A stretch of DNA of 48,016 bases from Phycisphaeraceae bacterium (lineage in GTDB: Bacteria; Planctomycetota; Phycisphaerae; Phycisphaerales; Phycisphaeraceae), in NCBI GenBank assembly GCA_020848195.1, contig JADLAP010000056.1:1-48016 (forward strand), read 5' to 3'. The translations under genes and the position numbers were made by a program. Under the pieces are notes generated by a model. That model made no database searches, was not told the origin of the DNA, and saw only the letters and a list, made by a program, of their open reading frames with translations. Of this stretch, positions 17,876-26,757 are shown piece by piece (positions within the stretch are counted from its first letter, which is position 1; the number at the start of each line of letters is the position of its first letter).

Positions 17876-18697
17876 TCACAACTGCCGTGACTTGCGGTAC
17901 GCCCCCGGCGTCACGCCGAAGGTCTTGCGGAACTGCCGGCTGAAGTAGAACACGTCGCGGTAGCCCAGTTCGTCGGCGATCCGCTTGATCGGTCGATTCG
18001 TTTCGCCGAGCAGTCGCTGCGCCTCGGCCATGCGGTGGCGGATGCGACAGAGGTGCGGCGTCGATCCCGTGGCGCGGCGGAATTGACGCTGAAACGTCGA
18101 CGGCGACATGCCCCGCGCCGCGGCCATGGCGTCGTAGTCCGGCTCGTGCCGCAGGTCCGCCAGTTGCTCCAGTGTTTCCATCAGCCACACGGGATGTGTC
18201 CTCTGCGCCACCTGCCGGCGGGATTCCGACAACTCCAGCAGCAAGCCTTCCAGCAGGTTGACCGCACGCAGATGCGACCACGCGCCAGGCCGGTGCGCAT
18301 GATCCAGCATGGCGTCGAACATCGGCGTCCACCGCCTCGCCTCCCGCCGCGTCAGCGGGGTTGGCTCCCGGAGAATCAGCCCCATCGCTTCCCATGTCGC
18401 GGCCCGCGGACCGGTGTACGCGATGTAGCGATGATCCCACGCCTGATCTGGCGGATGCTCCTGAAAGTAAATCCAAGGCCCCGGCATGCAGGGCCAAATC
18501 CACGTTCCCCGCATCACTGTTTCCCGTTGGTCATAGCGAATCCGCACGCTACCCCGCGTCATCAGTTGCAGGCTGTGATAGGTGAACCGTTTGTCCACCG
18601 TGGCGATGCACGCGGGGCGGTGGTTGCCGTGCAGGAAAATCAGATCGTCGGCAAGCATGGTGACGATATTGTGCAAAGTTGTGCGTCCAGCGTCCAT
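17876..18697 (-). CDS. AraC family transcriptional regulator, divergent to UroD-like gene
   Basis: The protein has 273 residues from the ATG at 18697; an ATG at 18658 giving 260 residues (MLADDLIFLHGNH) is equally possible. The N-terminal part is a beta-rich sensing domain. The AraC DNA-binding domain covers about the last 100 residues, with YDAMAAARGMSPSTFQRQF as first and IKRIADELGYRDVFYFSRQF as second helix-turn-helix, and the usual F-G-V-T-P-G-A-Y-R end. It is transcribed away from the UroD-like gene, with about 50 bp between the starts, which suggests that it regulates that gene. Two TTGTGC copies with a 10-bp period lie just inside the 5' end. Confidence 0.9.
   Translation of the reverse strand: MDAGRTTLHNIVTMLADDLIFLHGNHRPACIATVDKRFTYHSLQLMTRGSVRIRYDQRETVMRGTWIWPCMPGPWIYFQEHPPDQAWDHRYIAYTGPRAATWEAMGLILREPTPLTRREARRWTPMFDAMLDHAHRPGAWSHLRAVNLLEGLLLELSESRRQVAQRTHPVWLMETLEQLADLRHEPDYDAMAAARGMSPSTFQRQFRRATGSTPHLCRIRHRMAEAQRLLGETNRPIKRIADELGYRDVFYFSRQFRKTFGVTPGAYRKSRQL
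18669..18684. promoter_or_regulatory. Direct repeat TTGTGC, possible AraC-type operator
   Basis: TTGTGC occurs at 18669-18674 and again at 18679-18684, exactly one helical turn apart, between two alternative starts of the AraC gene and about 65 bp before the divergent UroD-like gene. AraC proteins often bind direct repeats. Confidence 0.3.
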
Positions 18698-18747
18698 TTT
18701 CACCGGCGACCATCCGTGGCGTAATGTCCGTGAAAGGATAAAACACG

Positions 18748-19797
18748 GTGAACAGCGACCTGACCCGTTGTCTGGATGATCTGGCTCAGCGCATCGACGA
18801 AACCGAAGAGCAGGCGATCCATGCCGCCTGGGACCGCTTCCTCGACGACCGGATCGGCACAGGCTTCTTCGTGCCTCCTTCCCGGCAGAAGAAGCCGCCC
18901 CGCACGCCATGGCCCAACGTGGTCATCAACGACACGCTGCACGATCCCGACCTGATGCTCCTTCAGCAGTTCGGCTTCGTCTCCGACGCGCTGACCCACG
19001 GCGGCAACGGCACGCTCCAGGTCCGCTGCAACTACGGCGTGTCGATCATGTCCAGTCAGTATGGATGTGAAGTGGTGGAAATGCCGCGGGAACAGGGCAA
19101 CACGCCGACGAACCATCCGCTACCGGACCTCGACGCCATCCGCAAGGTCGTGGACGCCGGCGTCCCCGACCTGCGCCTCGGCCAGGGCGGACAGGTCTTC
19201 GACACCGCGGACTATTTCACCGATGTGCTGCGCCAGTGGCCCGTCCTCGATCGCTGGATCGAACTCTATCACCCCGACACGCAAGGCCCCATCGACAACG
19301 CGGAACTGATCTGGGGCAGCGGCATTTTCATCGCTTTCTTCGACGAACCGGAACTGCTCCACCGCTTCCTCGACCTGATGGTGGAACACTACATCGCGTT
19401 CCTGGGCACATGGCTGAAGCGATATCCCGCGAAATACCGCCACGCCAGCCACTGGGGCTGGAAGCATCGCGGACGGATCATGATCCGGGACGACTCGCTG
19501 ATGAATCTGTCGCCGGAACTGTATGTGGATTTCATCCGCGACCGCGAAGCCCGCTGCCTGCGCGAGCTGGGCGGCGGAGCGATCCATTTCTGCGGCCGGG
19601 GTGAGCATGTCATCGAAGCCATGTGTCAGATGGAACACCTCACGGCCGTGAACACCTCGCAGCCGCATCTGAACGACATGTCGAAGATTTACGCCCACAC
19701 GATCGACAAGGGCATTCAACTGCTGAGCCTCGCTCCCGAAGCATGCCGCAAAGCCGGCCGCGACCTGAGGGGCAGGGTCCATTGCAATCAGCAATGA
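18748..19797 (+). CDS. Uroporphyrinogen decarboxylase (URO-D) superfamily protein
   Basis: It encodes 349 residues from a GTG at 18748, with AAAGGA upstream. The sequence follows the URO-D barrel of the accessory type that is abundant in Planctomycetes: WGSGIFIAFFDEPELLHRFL in the middle, then GGGAIHFCGRGEHVIEAM and the C-terminal AVNTSQPHLNDM. True heme-pathway HemE has a different, better conserved N-terminus with arginine-rich substrate contacts, not recognised here, so a role in heme synthesis is unlikely. Members of this group are predicted methyltransferase or decarboxylase-like enzymes of unknown substrate. The divergent AraC gene points to inducible catabolism. Confidence 0.82.
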   Translation: MNSDLTRCLDDLAQRIDETEEQAIHAAWDRFLDDRIGTGFFVPPSRQKKPPRTPWPNVVINDTLHDPDLMLLQQFGFVSDALTHGGNGTLQVRCNYGVSIMSSQYGCEVVEMPREQGNTPTNHPLPDLDAIRKVVDAGVPDLRLGQGGQVFDTADYFTDVLRQWPVLDRWIELYHPDTQGPIDNAELIWGSGIFIAFFDEPELLHRFLDLMVEHYIAFLGTWLKRYPAKYRHASHWGWKHRGRIMIRDDSLMNLSPELYVDFIRDREARCLRELGGGAIHFCGRGEHVIEAMCQMEHLTAVNTSQPHLNDMSKIYAHTIDKGIQLLSLAPEACRKAGRDLRGRVHCNQQ

Positions 19798-19813
19798 GCG
19801 AATGACAGGACTC

Positions 19814-19890
19814 GCGGGCAGTTTGCCCGCGGCTGACAAGCCGGATGGATTCTGTTTCGACATTCGGATTTGGACCTTCGGCCTTTGCCC
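19814..19890. repeat. Hairpin repeat, copy B, with degenerate arm
   Basis: The core GCGGGCAGTTTGCCCGC is at 19814-19830, followed by GGCTGACAAG. ACATTCGGATTTGGACCTTC near 19860 matches the arm of the complete element at 37533-37649. It lies between the UroD-like gene and the topoisomerase A gene. Confidence 0.7.
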
Positions 19891-19909
19891 CACCTTCACC
19901 TTTCAGTCG

Positions 19910-19921
19910 CTAAACTACCGG
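19910..19921 (+). promoter_or_regulatory. CTAAACTACCGG motif upstream of topoisomerase A gene
   Basis: The same 12 bases stand upstream of efp (29321-29332, minus strand). TAAACT could serve as a -10 element, placing transcription start about 35 nt before the TTG start codon. No good -35 is visible at 17-18 bp. Confidence 0.35.
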
Positions 19922-19958
19922 TTTACGTTGTGCCGCAACTGCCAGGGAGGGCAAACCT

Positions 19959-22442
19959 TTGGCCAGACGTCGTTCATCCTCGTCCGATGACAGCTCGCTT
20001 TTCCCCGACGGCGAAGACGGATTTTCGGTGGTCGACGACGGTCGCCCCACCTCCATCCCGCTGCACGAAGCCGCGCAGACCCGTTACCTCAACTACGCCC
20101 TGAGCGTCATCACCAGCCGCGCGCTGCCCGATGTCCGCGACGGCCTCAAACCCGTCCAGCGCCGCATCCTCTACACCATGTGGCAGCAGAGCGTCACCGC
20201 CGACGCCAAGCATCGAAAATGCGCCAACGTCGTCGGCGAAGTGATGGGCAAGTACCACCCGCACGGCGACTCCTCCATCTATGAAGCGCTCGTGCGTCTG
20301 AGTCAGCCGTTCGCCATGCGCATGACGCTGGTCGACGGCAGCGGCAACTTCGGCTCGCTCGACGGCGATCCGGCCGCAGCCATGCGCTACACCGAGTGCC
20401 GCCTGACCAAAATCAGCGAGGAACTGCTGGCCGAACTTGAGCAGGACACCGTGCCGGTGCGGCCGACCTACGACGGCACGCGCAACGAGCCGGTCGTCCT
20501 GCCCGCCCGGATTCCCAACCTGCTGGTCAACGGCGCCACAGGCATCGCCGTGGGCATGGCCACCAACATTCCCCCGCACAATCTCAAGGAAGTCTGCTGC
20601 GCCCTGCTGAAACTGCTGGAAGACCCGGAACTCAAGACGTATCAGCTCATTGCCAACGACGCGATTCAAGGCCCCGACTTCCCCACCGGCGGACAGGTGC
20701 TCAACACCCGCGATGAACTGCGGGAAATCTACAAAAACGGGGCCGGCGCCATCCGCGTCCGCGCCCGATGGGAAGAAGGCCCCGTCACTCGCACCACCAA
20801 AACCATCCACATCACGGAAATTCCCTACGGCGTCAACAAGTCGCAACTCGTCGAACGCATCGCCGAGGTCGTGCTCTCCCGCAAGCTGCCGCCATTGCTG
20901 GACATCAAGGACATCTCCGCCGCGGATGTGCGGATCGCCCTGGAACTCAAGCGCGAAGCCGATGAGCGGATGGTCTTCGCCTACCTGCTCAAGCACACGC
21001 CGCTGCAGGTGAACTTCAACGTCAACCTGACCTGCCTGATCCCCACAGAAAACCCGGAGGTCGGCCGGCCCGAACGGTGCGACCTGCGCGAAATCCTCCA
21101 GAATTTCCTGCAATTCCGCCTGGAAGTCGTCACCCGCCGGCTCGAACACGAACTGGCGCAGCTCCTCAAACGCATCCACATCCTCGAAGGCTTCGCCCTT
21201 GTCTTCGACGCCCTCGACGAAATCATCCGCATCATCCGCGCGTCCGAGGGCAAAGCGGACGCGGCTGCGAAGATCATGGCCCGGTTCAAGCAGCTCGACG
21301 CCGAGCAGACCGACGCCATTCTGGAATTGAAGCTGTACCGGCTGGCGAAGCTGGAGATCAAGCTGATCCAGGATGAACTGAAGATCAAGCGTGCACGGGC
21401 GAAGGACATCCGCAAGCTGCTGGACGAGGAGGACGCCGCCGGCCGATGGAGCATGGTGAAGAAGGAACTGGAGCTGATCCGCGACACATACGGCAAGGCC
21501 GACCCCAGGCGGACGAAGATCGAAGCCATCGGCGACGAGCCGGAGTATAGCGAAGAAGACTTCATCATCGCCGAGGACAACTACATCCTCGTGACGCGGG
21601 ACGGGTGGATTCGCCGGCAGAAAAACCCGCTGGATCCCACGAAAACGCGACTGCGCGAAGGCGACGGCGTGCTGGCTGTGGCGGCGGGCAGCACGCGAGC
21701 CACGTTCGTCTTCCTCAGCAGCTTCGGTGTGGCGTATACCTGCCGCATCATCGACATCCCCGCCACCACGGGCCACGGCGAGCCGGTGCAGAAACTGTTC
21801 AAGCTCAAGGACGGCGAACGCATCATCGCGGGCTACAGCCTCGATCCCCGCGTCATCGGCGACATCGGCAAATCCACGCGATCCAACGGCAATGAAGAGG
21901 AAGCCGAGGAAGCCGACAACGACACCGACACCGAGGAAGCCGGCGAGGCGGGCGTGGTCATTCCTCCGGTCCATGCGCTCGCGGTGACCAGCGACGGCTT
22001 CAGCTTCCGGTTCAGCCTGGCGGAATACCGCGAACCGAGCACGCGAGCGGGGCGGAAATTCGCCCGGCCGCGCAAGACCGCCACCGTCGTCGGCGTCGAA
22101 ATCGTCAACGGCAGCGAAACCGTCATCGCCGCCAGCGTGCAGCGCCGCGTCATCCTCTGTCCCATCGGCGAAATCAACTTCCTCTCCGGCCCCGGCAAGG
22201 GCGTCATCCTCATGAAGATCGCCGACGACGACCTGATCGTCGGCTTCATGGCCGCCTCCGGCGCACGCGACACGCTGACCGTCGTGACCACCAACGGCGC
22301 GGAACATCGCATCAACACCGCCAACCACGAAGTGACCAGCCGCGGCGGCAAGGGACGCGAAATCATCAAACGCGGCACACTCGTCCGCGTCCTGCCCCCG
22401 GAGCCCGACGTCCCCGCCATGCTGGAAGGCGAGGAGAATTGA
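19959..22442 (+). CDS. Type IIA DNA topoisomerase subunit A (GyrA/ParC family)
   Basis: This subunit cuts and rejoins DNA in gyrase or topoisomerase IV. The start is a TTG at 19959, set by the strong AGGGAGG at 19944-19950. Of 827 residues, the breakage-reunion domain covers about 30-510: [10 protein letters not shown] (quinolone-determining region, with S105 and E109 at the positions of E. coli S83 and D87), the catalytic Y144 in AAMRYTECR, and [18 protein letters not shown]. The C-terminal beta-pinwheel (about 525-820) lacks a GyrA box at its usual place near residue 560; only SRGGKGREI near 795 resembles one. An acidic linker interrupts it ([20 protein letters not shown]). This makes a ParC-like role possible. 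The partner subunit lies at 24012. Confidence 0.93.
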   Translation: MARRRSSSSDDSSLFPDGEDGFSVVDDGRPTSIPLHEAAQTRYLNYALSVITSRALPDVRDGLKPVQRRILYTMWQQSVTADAKHRKCANVVGEVMGKYHPHGDSSIYEALVRLSQPFAMRMTLVDGSGNFGSLDGDPAAAMRYTECRLTKISEELLAELEQDTVPVRPTYDGTRNEPVVLPARIPNLLVNGATGIAVGMATNIPPHNLKEVCCALLKLLEDPELKTYQLIANDAIQGPDFPTGGQVLNTRDELREIYKNGAGAIRVRARWEEGPVTRTTKTIHITEIPYGVNKSQLVERIAEVVLSRKLPPLLDIKDISAADVRIALELKREADERMVFAYLLKHTPLQVNFNVNLTCLIPTENPEVGRPERCDLREILQNFLQFRLEVVTRRLEHELAQLLKRIHILEGFALVFDALDEIIRIIRASEGKADAAAKIMARFKQLDAEQTDAILELKLYRLAKLEIKLIQDELKIKRARAKDIRKLLDEEDAAGRWSMVKKELELIRDTYGKADPRRTKIEAIGDEPEYSEEDFIIAEDNYILVTRDGWIRRQKNPLDPTKTRLREGDGVLAVAAGSTRATFVFLSSFGVAYTCRIIDIPATTGHGEPVQKLFKLKDGERIIAGYSLDPRVIGDIGKSTRSNGNEEEAEEADNDTDTEEAGEAGVVIPPVHALAVTSDGFSFRFSLAEYREPSTRAGRKFARPRKTATVVGVEIVNGSETVIAASVQRRVILCPIGEINFLSGPGKGVILMKIADDDLIVGFMAASGARDTLTVVTTNGAEHRINTANHEVTSRGGKGREIIKRGTLVRVLPPEPDVPAMLEGEEN

Positions 22443-22470
22443 CCTCGCATTGTCGTAGGGAGCATTTGTG

Positions 22471-22794
22471 ATGAGTTCAACGCTTGAACACATCCAAAGC
22501 CTGGTTGCCGCCGGCAAGTGGATGGTATCGGTTCATGCGGATGAGCGATTGGAAGAAAGGGACATCGACCTTGAAGCTATAATTCAAGGTGTTTCAATCG
22601 CCGTGGATATTGAGGAATACCCCGACGCGTCATCCGGCCCTTGCGTGCTTGTCTTGCAACATGACCCGCATGGAGAACCGATTCATGTGGTCTGGGGCAT
22701 TCGACAAGGAACCACGGAGCCGGCCGTCATCGTGACGGTGTATCAGCCTGATCCCGACAAATGGTCCCCTGATTTCCTCAAGAGGCGGTCATGA
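22471..22794 (+). CDS. DUF4258 domain protein, possible toxin-like
   Basis: It encodes 107 residues from the ATG at 22471, with GGGAG 8 bases upstream (a GTG at 22468 is also in frame). The DUF4258 pattern is visible: VSVHADERLEERDIDLEAI, a Y-P strand, and the closing EPIHVVWGI. This fold is related to small RelE/BrnT-like nucleases, and members often sit in two-gene modules. The stop overlaps the next start by four bases (ATGA, 22791-22794), so the two genes are translationally coupled. Toxin function is inference; no activity can be read from the sequence. Confidence 0.8.
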   Translation: MSSTLEHIQSLVAAGKWMVSVHADERLEERDIDLEAIIQGVSIAVDIEEYPDASSGPCVLVLQHDPHGEPIHVVWGIRQGTTEPAVIVTVYQPDPDKWSPDFLKRRS

Positions 22795-23009
22795 GCACAA
22801 CCACCACGTTCCGAACAGTTCGACGAGACGACCTGCTGGTCGAAGTCGAAGTCGAACTACTCGATCAGGATCACCCTTGGGGTCCGTTTTTGTCGTCGCG
22901 GGATGCGATGAAACTCAACCGCGTTCGCCGGGCACTGCGCGAAGGCGATCTGCGGGAGGCGGCCAAATGGGGCCGGCTGTATCGTCTGACTCCGGTCAAG
23001 CAAGCATGA
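22791..23009 (+). CDS. Small partner of the DUF4258 protein
   Basis: It encodes 72 residues. The first half is acidic and beta-like (RRDDLLVEVEVELLDQDHPW), the second half a basic helical segment (AMKLNRVRRALREGDLREAA) ending in RLYRLTPV. No zinc-finger or classical antitoxin DNA-binding motif is present. Overlaps of ATGA on both sides (22791-22794 and 23006-23009) place it firmly in a three-gene unit. A role as an antitoxin or modulator of the DUF4258 protein is inferred from gene order and size only. Confidence 0.7.
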   Translation: MSTTTTFRTVRRDDLLVEVEVELLDQDHPWGPFLSSRDAMKLNRVRRALREGDLREAAKWGRLYRLTPVKQA

Positions 23010-23902
23010 GTTGGCTATTCATGCGTCAATTCCACTACGAATGTCTTCTTGGTTTACTGTTGATCGCGATCGGTACTTCCCCCTGCATCGCGTGGCTGTC
23101 CGACGGCCACGTCAAGGCGACGAAGGAAGCGATGACGTGGCTTGAGGACAAGGGATTGCCGAAGTTCTTCATGGATCACGGCGACGACATCGCCCGTGAA
23201 GCGACGCTGCCGGATTTGTGGTCGGAGCGGATGATGCCGGAGCTGCGTGACGGGGAGCGGGCGAATCATTACATCGACCTGGAATTGCTGCAGGATCGGC
23301 CCCTGCCTCCGACGCGGCATCAGTTCATCGCGTTATGCGCGGAGATGAAGCTCAATCCGGTGGATGCGGGCTATCTGCCTTATGCCGTGACGGAGCAGAC
23401 GCAGAAGCTGGCGATGACGATGGCGGAACACCGGAAATGGCCGGATGACAAGGCGATTCAGCAGCGGATACTCAGCGAAGCGGCGCATCTTGCCCATTAC
23501 GCGCAGGACCTGGCCCAGCCGCTGCATGTGACGGTGCATCACGACGGCTGGGAGCAGCCGGGCAGCGGGATTCACTTCCGCATGGACAGCCTGTTTCAGC
23601 GGATGACGGTGCGGGCGGGCGAGCCGAATGCCTCGGCGTGGGACAAACTGGACGTGGCTGCGGTGATGCAATGTGTGAACAGCAGTCATGCACTGGTGAA
23701 GCGCGTGTATGAGTTGCAGGTCGATCTTCCGCCGCGGGAAGGCGACTGGATGCCCAACGCGGCGATCCAGAAACTGGCGGACGACCGGTTCCGCGCGGCG
23801 GTGAAGCAGACAGCGGATCTGATCCTGACAGCATGGAAAATGTCGGAGAAGATCAAACTCCCCGCATGGCTCCCCGCCCCGCCAGGGGATCAAGTGCGGT
23901 AA
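23006..23902 (+). CDS. Exported protein resembling the S1/P1 nuclease-phospholipase C superfamily
   Basis: The 298-residue protein starts at the ATG overlapping the preceding stop; an ATG at 23021 is an alternative. A signal peptide is visible (LLGLLLIAIGTSPCIA). The mature part has spaced histidines and acids typical of the trinuclear-zinc fold: a tryptophan-histidine pair near its start (WLSDGHVKATKEAM), NHYIDLE, then AHLAHYAQDLAQPLHVTVHH and GIHFRMDS. This matches the helical S1/P1 nuclease and zinc phospholipase C layout in outline. Substrate unknown. Not obviously related to the small genes with which it overlaps. Confidence 0.65.
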   Translation: MSWLFMRQFHYECLLGLLLIAIGTSPCIAWLSDGHVKATKEAMTWLEDKGLPKFFMDHGDDIAREATLPDLWSERMMPELRDGERANHYIDLELLQDRPLPPTRHQFIALCAEMKLNPVDAGYLPYAVTEQTQKLAMTMAEHRKWPDDKAIQQRILSEAAHLAHYAQDLAQPLHVTVHHDGWEQPGSGIHFRMDSLFQRMTVRAGEPNASAWDKLDVAAVMQCVNSSHALVKRVYELQVDLPPREGDWMPNAAIQKLADDRFRAAVKQTADLILTAWKMSEKIKLPAWLPAPPGDQVR

Positions 23903-23935
23903 AATGCCGTCCAATCTTATGAATCCTCATTGGTT

Positions 23936-23970
23936 TTATCCGCGTTCATCTGCGTTCATCCGCGGCTAAA
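23936..23970. repeat. Single arm of the GATGAACGCA-unit repeat
   Basis: TTATCCGCGTTCATCTGCGT continuing to GCGGCTAAA matches the right arms at 7109-7143 and 32103-32127. No opposite arm is nearby. Its end creates TAAACT (23967-23972), a -10-like hexamer 40 bp before the topoisomerase B gene. Confidence 0.75.
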
Positions 23971-24011
23971 CTGACTTCGCCGCGCAGGACAGCCCCGCTC
24001 AAGGACGAGCC

Positions 24012-25919
24012 ATGACATCGACGTATTCCGCCAAGGACATCACGGTACTGGAAGGCCTGGAGCCGGTGCGCAAGCGGCCGGGCATGTACATCGGCGGCGT
24101 GGGCGCGGCCGGGCTGCACCACCTGGTCTGGGAAATCCTCGACAATGCCGTGGACGAAGCCATGAACGGCTACGCCACGGACATCGGCGTCACGCTGCAC
24201 GACGACGGCACCAGCATCACCATCAGCGACAACGGCCGGGGCATTCCCATCGACAAGCACCCCGTCCACAAGAAGCCCGCGCTGGAAATCATCCTCTGCA
24301 CCCTCCACGCGGGCGGCAAATTCGAGGGCCAGAACTACAAAACCGCCGGCGGTCTCCACGGCGTCGGAGCCAGCGTCGTCAACGCCCTGTCCAAGGATCT
24401 CATCGCCACCATCAAAAAAGACGGCGGGCTGTGGGAACAGAAATTCCGCTGCGGCGTTCCCAACGGCACGCTCAAACGCCTCGGCGACGCTCGCGGCTCC
24501 GGCACCACCATCTACTTCCATCCCGATCCCACCATCTTCCCCAAAATCGAGTTCGATCCCGAACTCATCCGCGTCCGCTGCGAAGTCACCAGCTACCTGC
24601 ACAAGGGCGTACGCGTCAGCTTCGACGATCTGGTGGGCAACAAGAAACACGTCTACGAACACGGCGCGGGTCTCGGCGATTACCTGAAGAAAATCATCGC
24701 CGAGCGCGGCAAGACCATCGTCCACGACGCGCCGTTCACGCTGGAAAAGGAAAATGGCATCCGCCTGCAACTGGTCCTTCAGTGGACGGAAGCCACCGAC
24801 GAACACATCCGCAGCTACGTCAACGGCATTCCCACCGGCTCCGGCGGCACGCACGAAAACGGCCTGCGCAGCGGCGTGACCAAGGCCATGCGCAATTTCA
24901 TCGATGTCCACAAGCTGCTGCCCCGCGGCGTGAGCATGGCCACCGAAGACATCCGCGAGGGCCTGACCGGCGTGCTCAGCGTGTTCATCACCGATCCGCA
25001 GTTCCAGGGCCAGACGAAGGATCGGCTGAACAACCCGGAAGTCCAGGCGCAGGTGGATTCGCTGATCCGCCCCGCCATGGAACACTGGCTCAACCACAAC
25101 CGCAGCGTCGCCGAGGCGATCGTCGCGCGGATCATCCTGGCGTCCAAGGCGCGTGAAGCCTCGCGTGCCGCCAGCCAGGCCGTGGTGCGCAAAAGCGCCA
25201 CCACGGGCCGGCTCAACCTCCCCGGTAAGCTCAGCGACTGCTCCAGCAATGAACCCGAGGACAGCGAACTGTTCATCGTCGAAGGCGAATCCGCCGGCGG
25301 CAGCGCCAAGCAGGGACGCGACCGCACGCACCAGGCCATCCTCCCGCTTCGCGGCAAGGTGCTCAACAGCGAACAGGCCAACCTGCAGAAAGTCCTCGAA
25401 AACAAGGAACTTTCCGACGTCGTCACCGCCCTGGGCTGCGGCATGGACAAGAACTTCGAGCTGGACAAGCTCCGCTATGGCCGGGTGATCCTGCTGATGG
25501 ACGCCGACTCCGACGGGCATCACATTTCCACGTTGCTGCTGACTTTCCTCTACCGCTACATGCGACAGCTCATCAAGGCCGGGAGGGTCTATCTCGCCCA
25601 GCCGCCGCTGTATCGCATCGACATCGGCAAACAGACCTTCTGGGCCTTGGACGACACCCACCGCGACAAGCTGCTGGCCCAGCACGTCAAGGGCAACGCC
25701 AAGCCGGAGATCACCCGCTTCAAAGGCCTGGGCGAGATGATGCCCAAAACGTTGTGGGACACCACGCTCAATCCCCGCACCCGCCGGCTGCTGCGCGTGG
25801 ACATCGCCGATCCGCTGGAAACGGAAAACGTGATCAGCGAACTGATGGGCAAAGATCCGCAGGCCCGCTTCCGTTTCATCATGGAACGCGCGGAAGAGGC
25901 GGAAGAACTGGATGTGTGA
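24012..25919 (+). CDS. Type IIA DNA topoisomerase subunit B (GyrB/ParE family)
   Basis: This is the ATPase subunit of gyrase or topoisomerase IV. The 635 residues hold the GHKL ATPase ([43 protein letters not shown]), the transducer with its lysine loop in [11 protein letters not shown], and the Toprim domain with EGESAGG (about 420) and DADSDGHH (about 497). The serine in DADSDG is typical of ParE, while GyrB commonly has DADVDG; yet SAKQGRDR and ALGCGM are more GyrB-like. The carboxy end is PLYRIDIG through [13 protein letters not shown]. It forms a pair with the A subunit at 19959, separated by three inserted genes. Confidence 0.94.
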   Translation: MTSTYSAKDITVLEGLEPVRKRPGMYIGGVGAAGLHHLVWEILDNAVDEAMNGYATDIGVTLHDDGTSITISDNGRGIPIDKHPVHKKPALEIILCTLHAGGKFEGQNYKTAGGLHGVGASVVNALSKDLIATIKKDGGLWEQKFRCGVPNGTLKRLGDARGSGTTIYFHPDPTIFPKIEFDPELIRVRCEVTSYLHKGVRVSFDDLVGNKKHVYEHGAGLGDYLKKIIAERGKTIVHDAPFTLEKENGIRLQLVLQWTEATDEHIRSYVNGIPTGSGGTHENGLRSGVTKAMRNFIDVHKLLPRGVSMATEDIREGLTGVLSVFITDPQFQGQTKDRLNNPEVQAQVDSLIRPAMEHWLNHNRSVAEAIVARIILASKAREASRAASQAVVRKSATTGRLNLPGKLSDCSSNEPEDSELFIVEGESAGGSAKQGRDRTHQAILPLRGKVLNSEQANLQKVLENKELSDVVTALGCGMDKNFELDKLRYGRVILLMDADSDGHHISTLLLTFLYRYMRQLIKAGRVYLAQPPLYRIDIGKQTFWALDDTHRDKLLAQHVKGNAKPEITRFKGLGEMMPKTLWDTTLNPRTRRLLRVDIADPLETENVISELMGKDPQARFRFIMERAEEAEELDV

Positions 25920-25966
25920 TTCGTCTGTGTCCAACAGACTGGGACAAACCATTTTTCGGGAGATTG

Positions 25967-26707
25967 ATGATGCGCGGGATCAACAGGTTGGGCGTGATGG
26001 TGGTGGCGACGGTGAGTCTGATGGGATGCTCGTCGTATGTGGTTCCCTCGGGACGAGCGGACCTGAAAGCGATCAGCAGTTACTCCATGCGGGAAAGTTT
26101 CGCCGCGGCGCCAGCAGCGCAGTTTCCCACCTATATTGCCGTGGTTCGCGTACAGGCGCCGAACTATCGCAGCTACTACACATCGCGTGAAGGCGGCGTG
26201 TACGGCGACGGACGGTATTCCATCGTCACCGTGCGCGACGTGGAAGATGATGCCGATATGCAGCGCATCCGCCTGTTGCCGCAGGTCGGAGGCCTGATCT
26301 CCGTGCCCACCATGCTGATGCCGGTCTCTCTGCAATCCGACAAGGAACTGCGTGAAGCCGCAGCTCGCCTCAAGGCCGACATGGTTCTGATTTACACCTT
26401 CAACACCACGTTTCATGAAAACGAAAATGTGGTGGCGTTGAGCGTCATCACGCTGGGTCTGTCGCCGACGCGTGACGTGTTCGTGCATGTGACCGCCTCC
26501 GCCATGCTGATCGATACACGCACCGGCTTCGTCTACGCCGCATTTGAATCCTCGGAAAACCGCAAGATGCTGAGCAATGTTTGGGAATCCGGTGAAACCG
26601 CAGACCGAGCCCGGCGTGACGCGGAAAAGAAAGCCTTCAAAGGTCTGGCGGGCGAAATCGAAAAGAATTGGCCGTATGTTCTGGACCGCGCCAAGCAAGG
26701 CGCGTGA
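25967..26707 (+). CDS. Predicted lipoprotein of unknown function
   Basis: Two adjacent ATG codons (25967 and 25970) follow a GGGAG ribosome-binding site at 25958-25962; the second has the better spacing. The 246-residue product has a lipoprotein signal with lipobox SLMGC, so the mature protein starts at that cysteine. The rest is a soluble alpha/beta domain without a recognised family (pieces include QFPTYIAVVRVQAPNYRSYY and ADMVLIYTFNTTFHENEN). It lies 47 bp after the topoisomerase B gene. Function unknown. Confidence 0.75.
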   Translation: MMRGINRLGVMVVATVSLMGCSSYVVPSGRADLKAISSYSMRESFAAAPAAQFPTYIAVVRVQAPNYRSYYTSREGGVYGDGRYSIVTVRDVEDDADMQRIRLLPQVGGLISVPTMLMPVSLQSDKELREAAARLKADMVLIYTFNTTFHENENVVALSVITLGLSPTRDVFVHVTASAMLIDTRTGFVYAAFESSENRKMLSNVWESGETADRARRDAEKKAFKGLAGEIEKNWPYVLDRAKQGA

Positions 26708-26757
26708 AGCGTAGACCAGGCAGACGGGAAGTGCCTCAACAAGGCCCTGGATGAATC

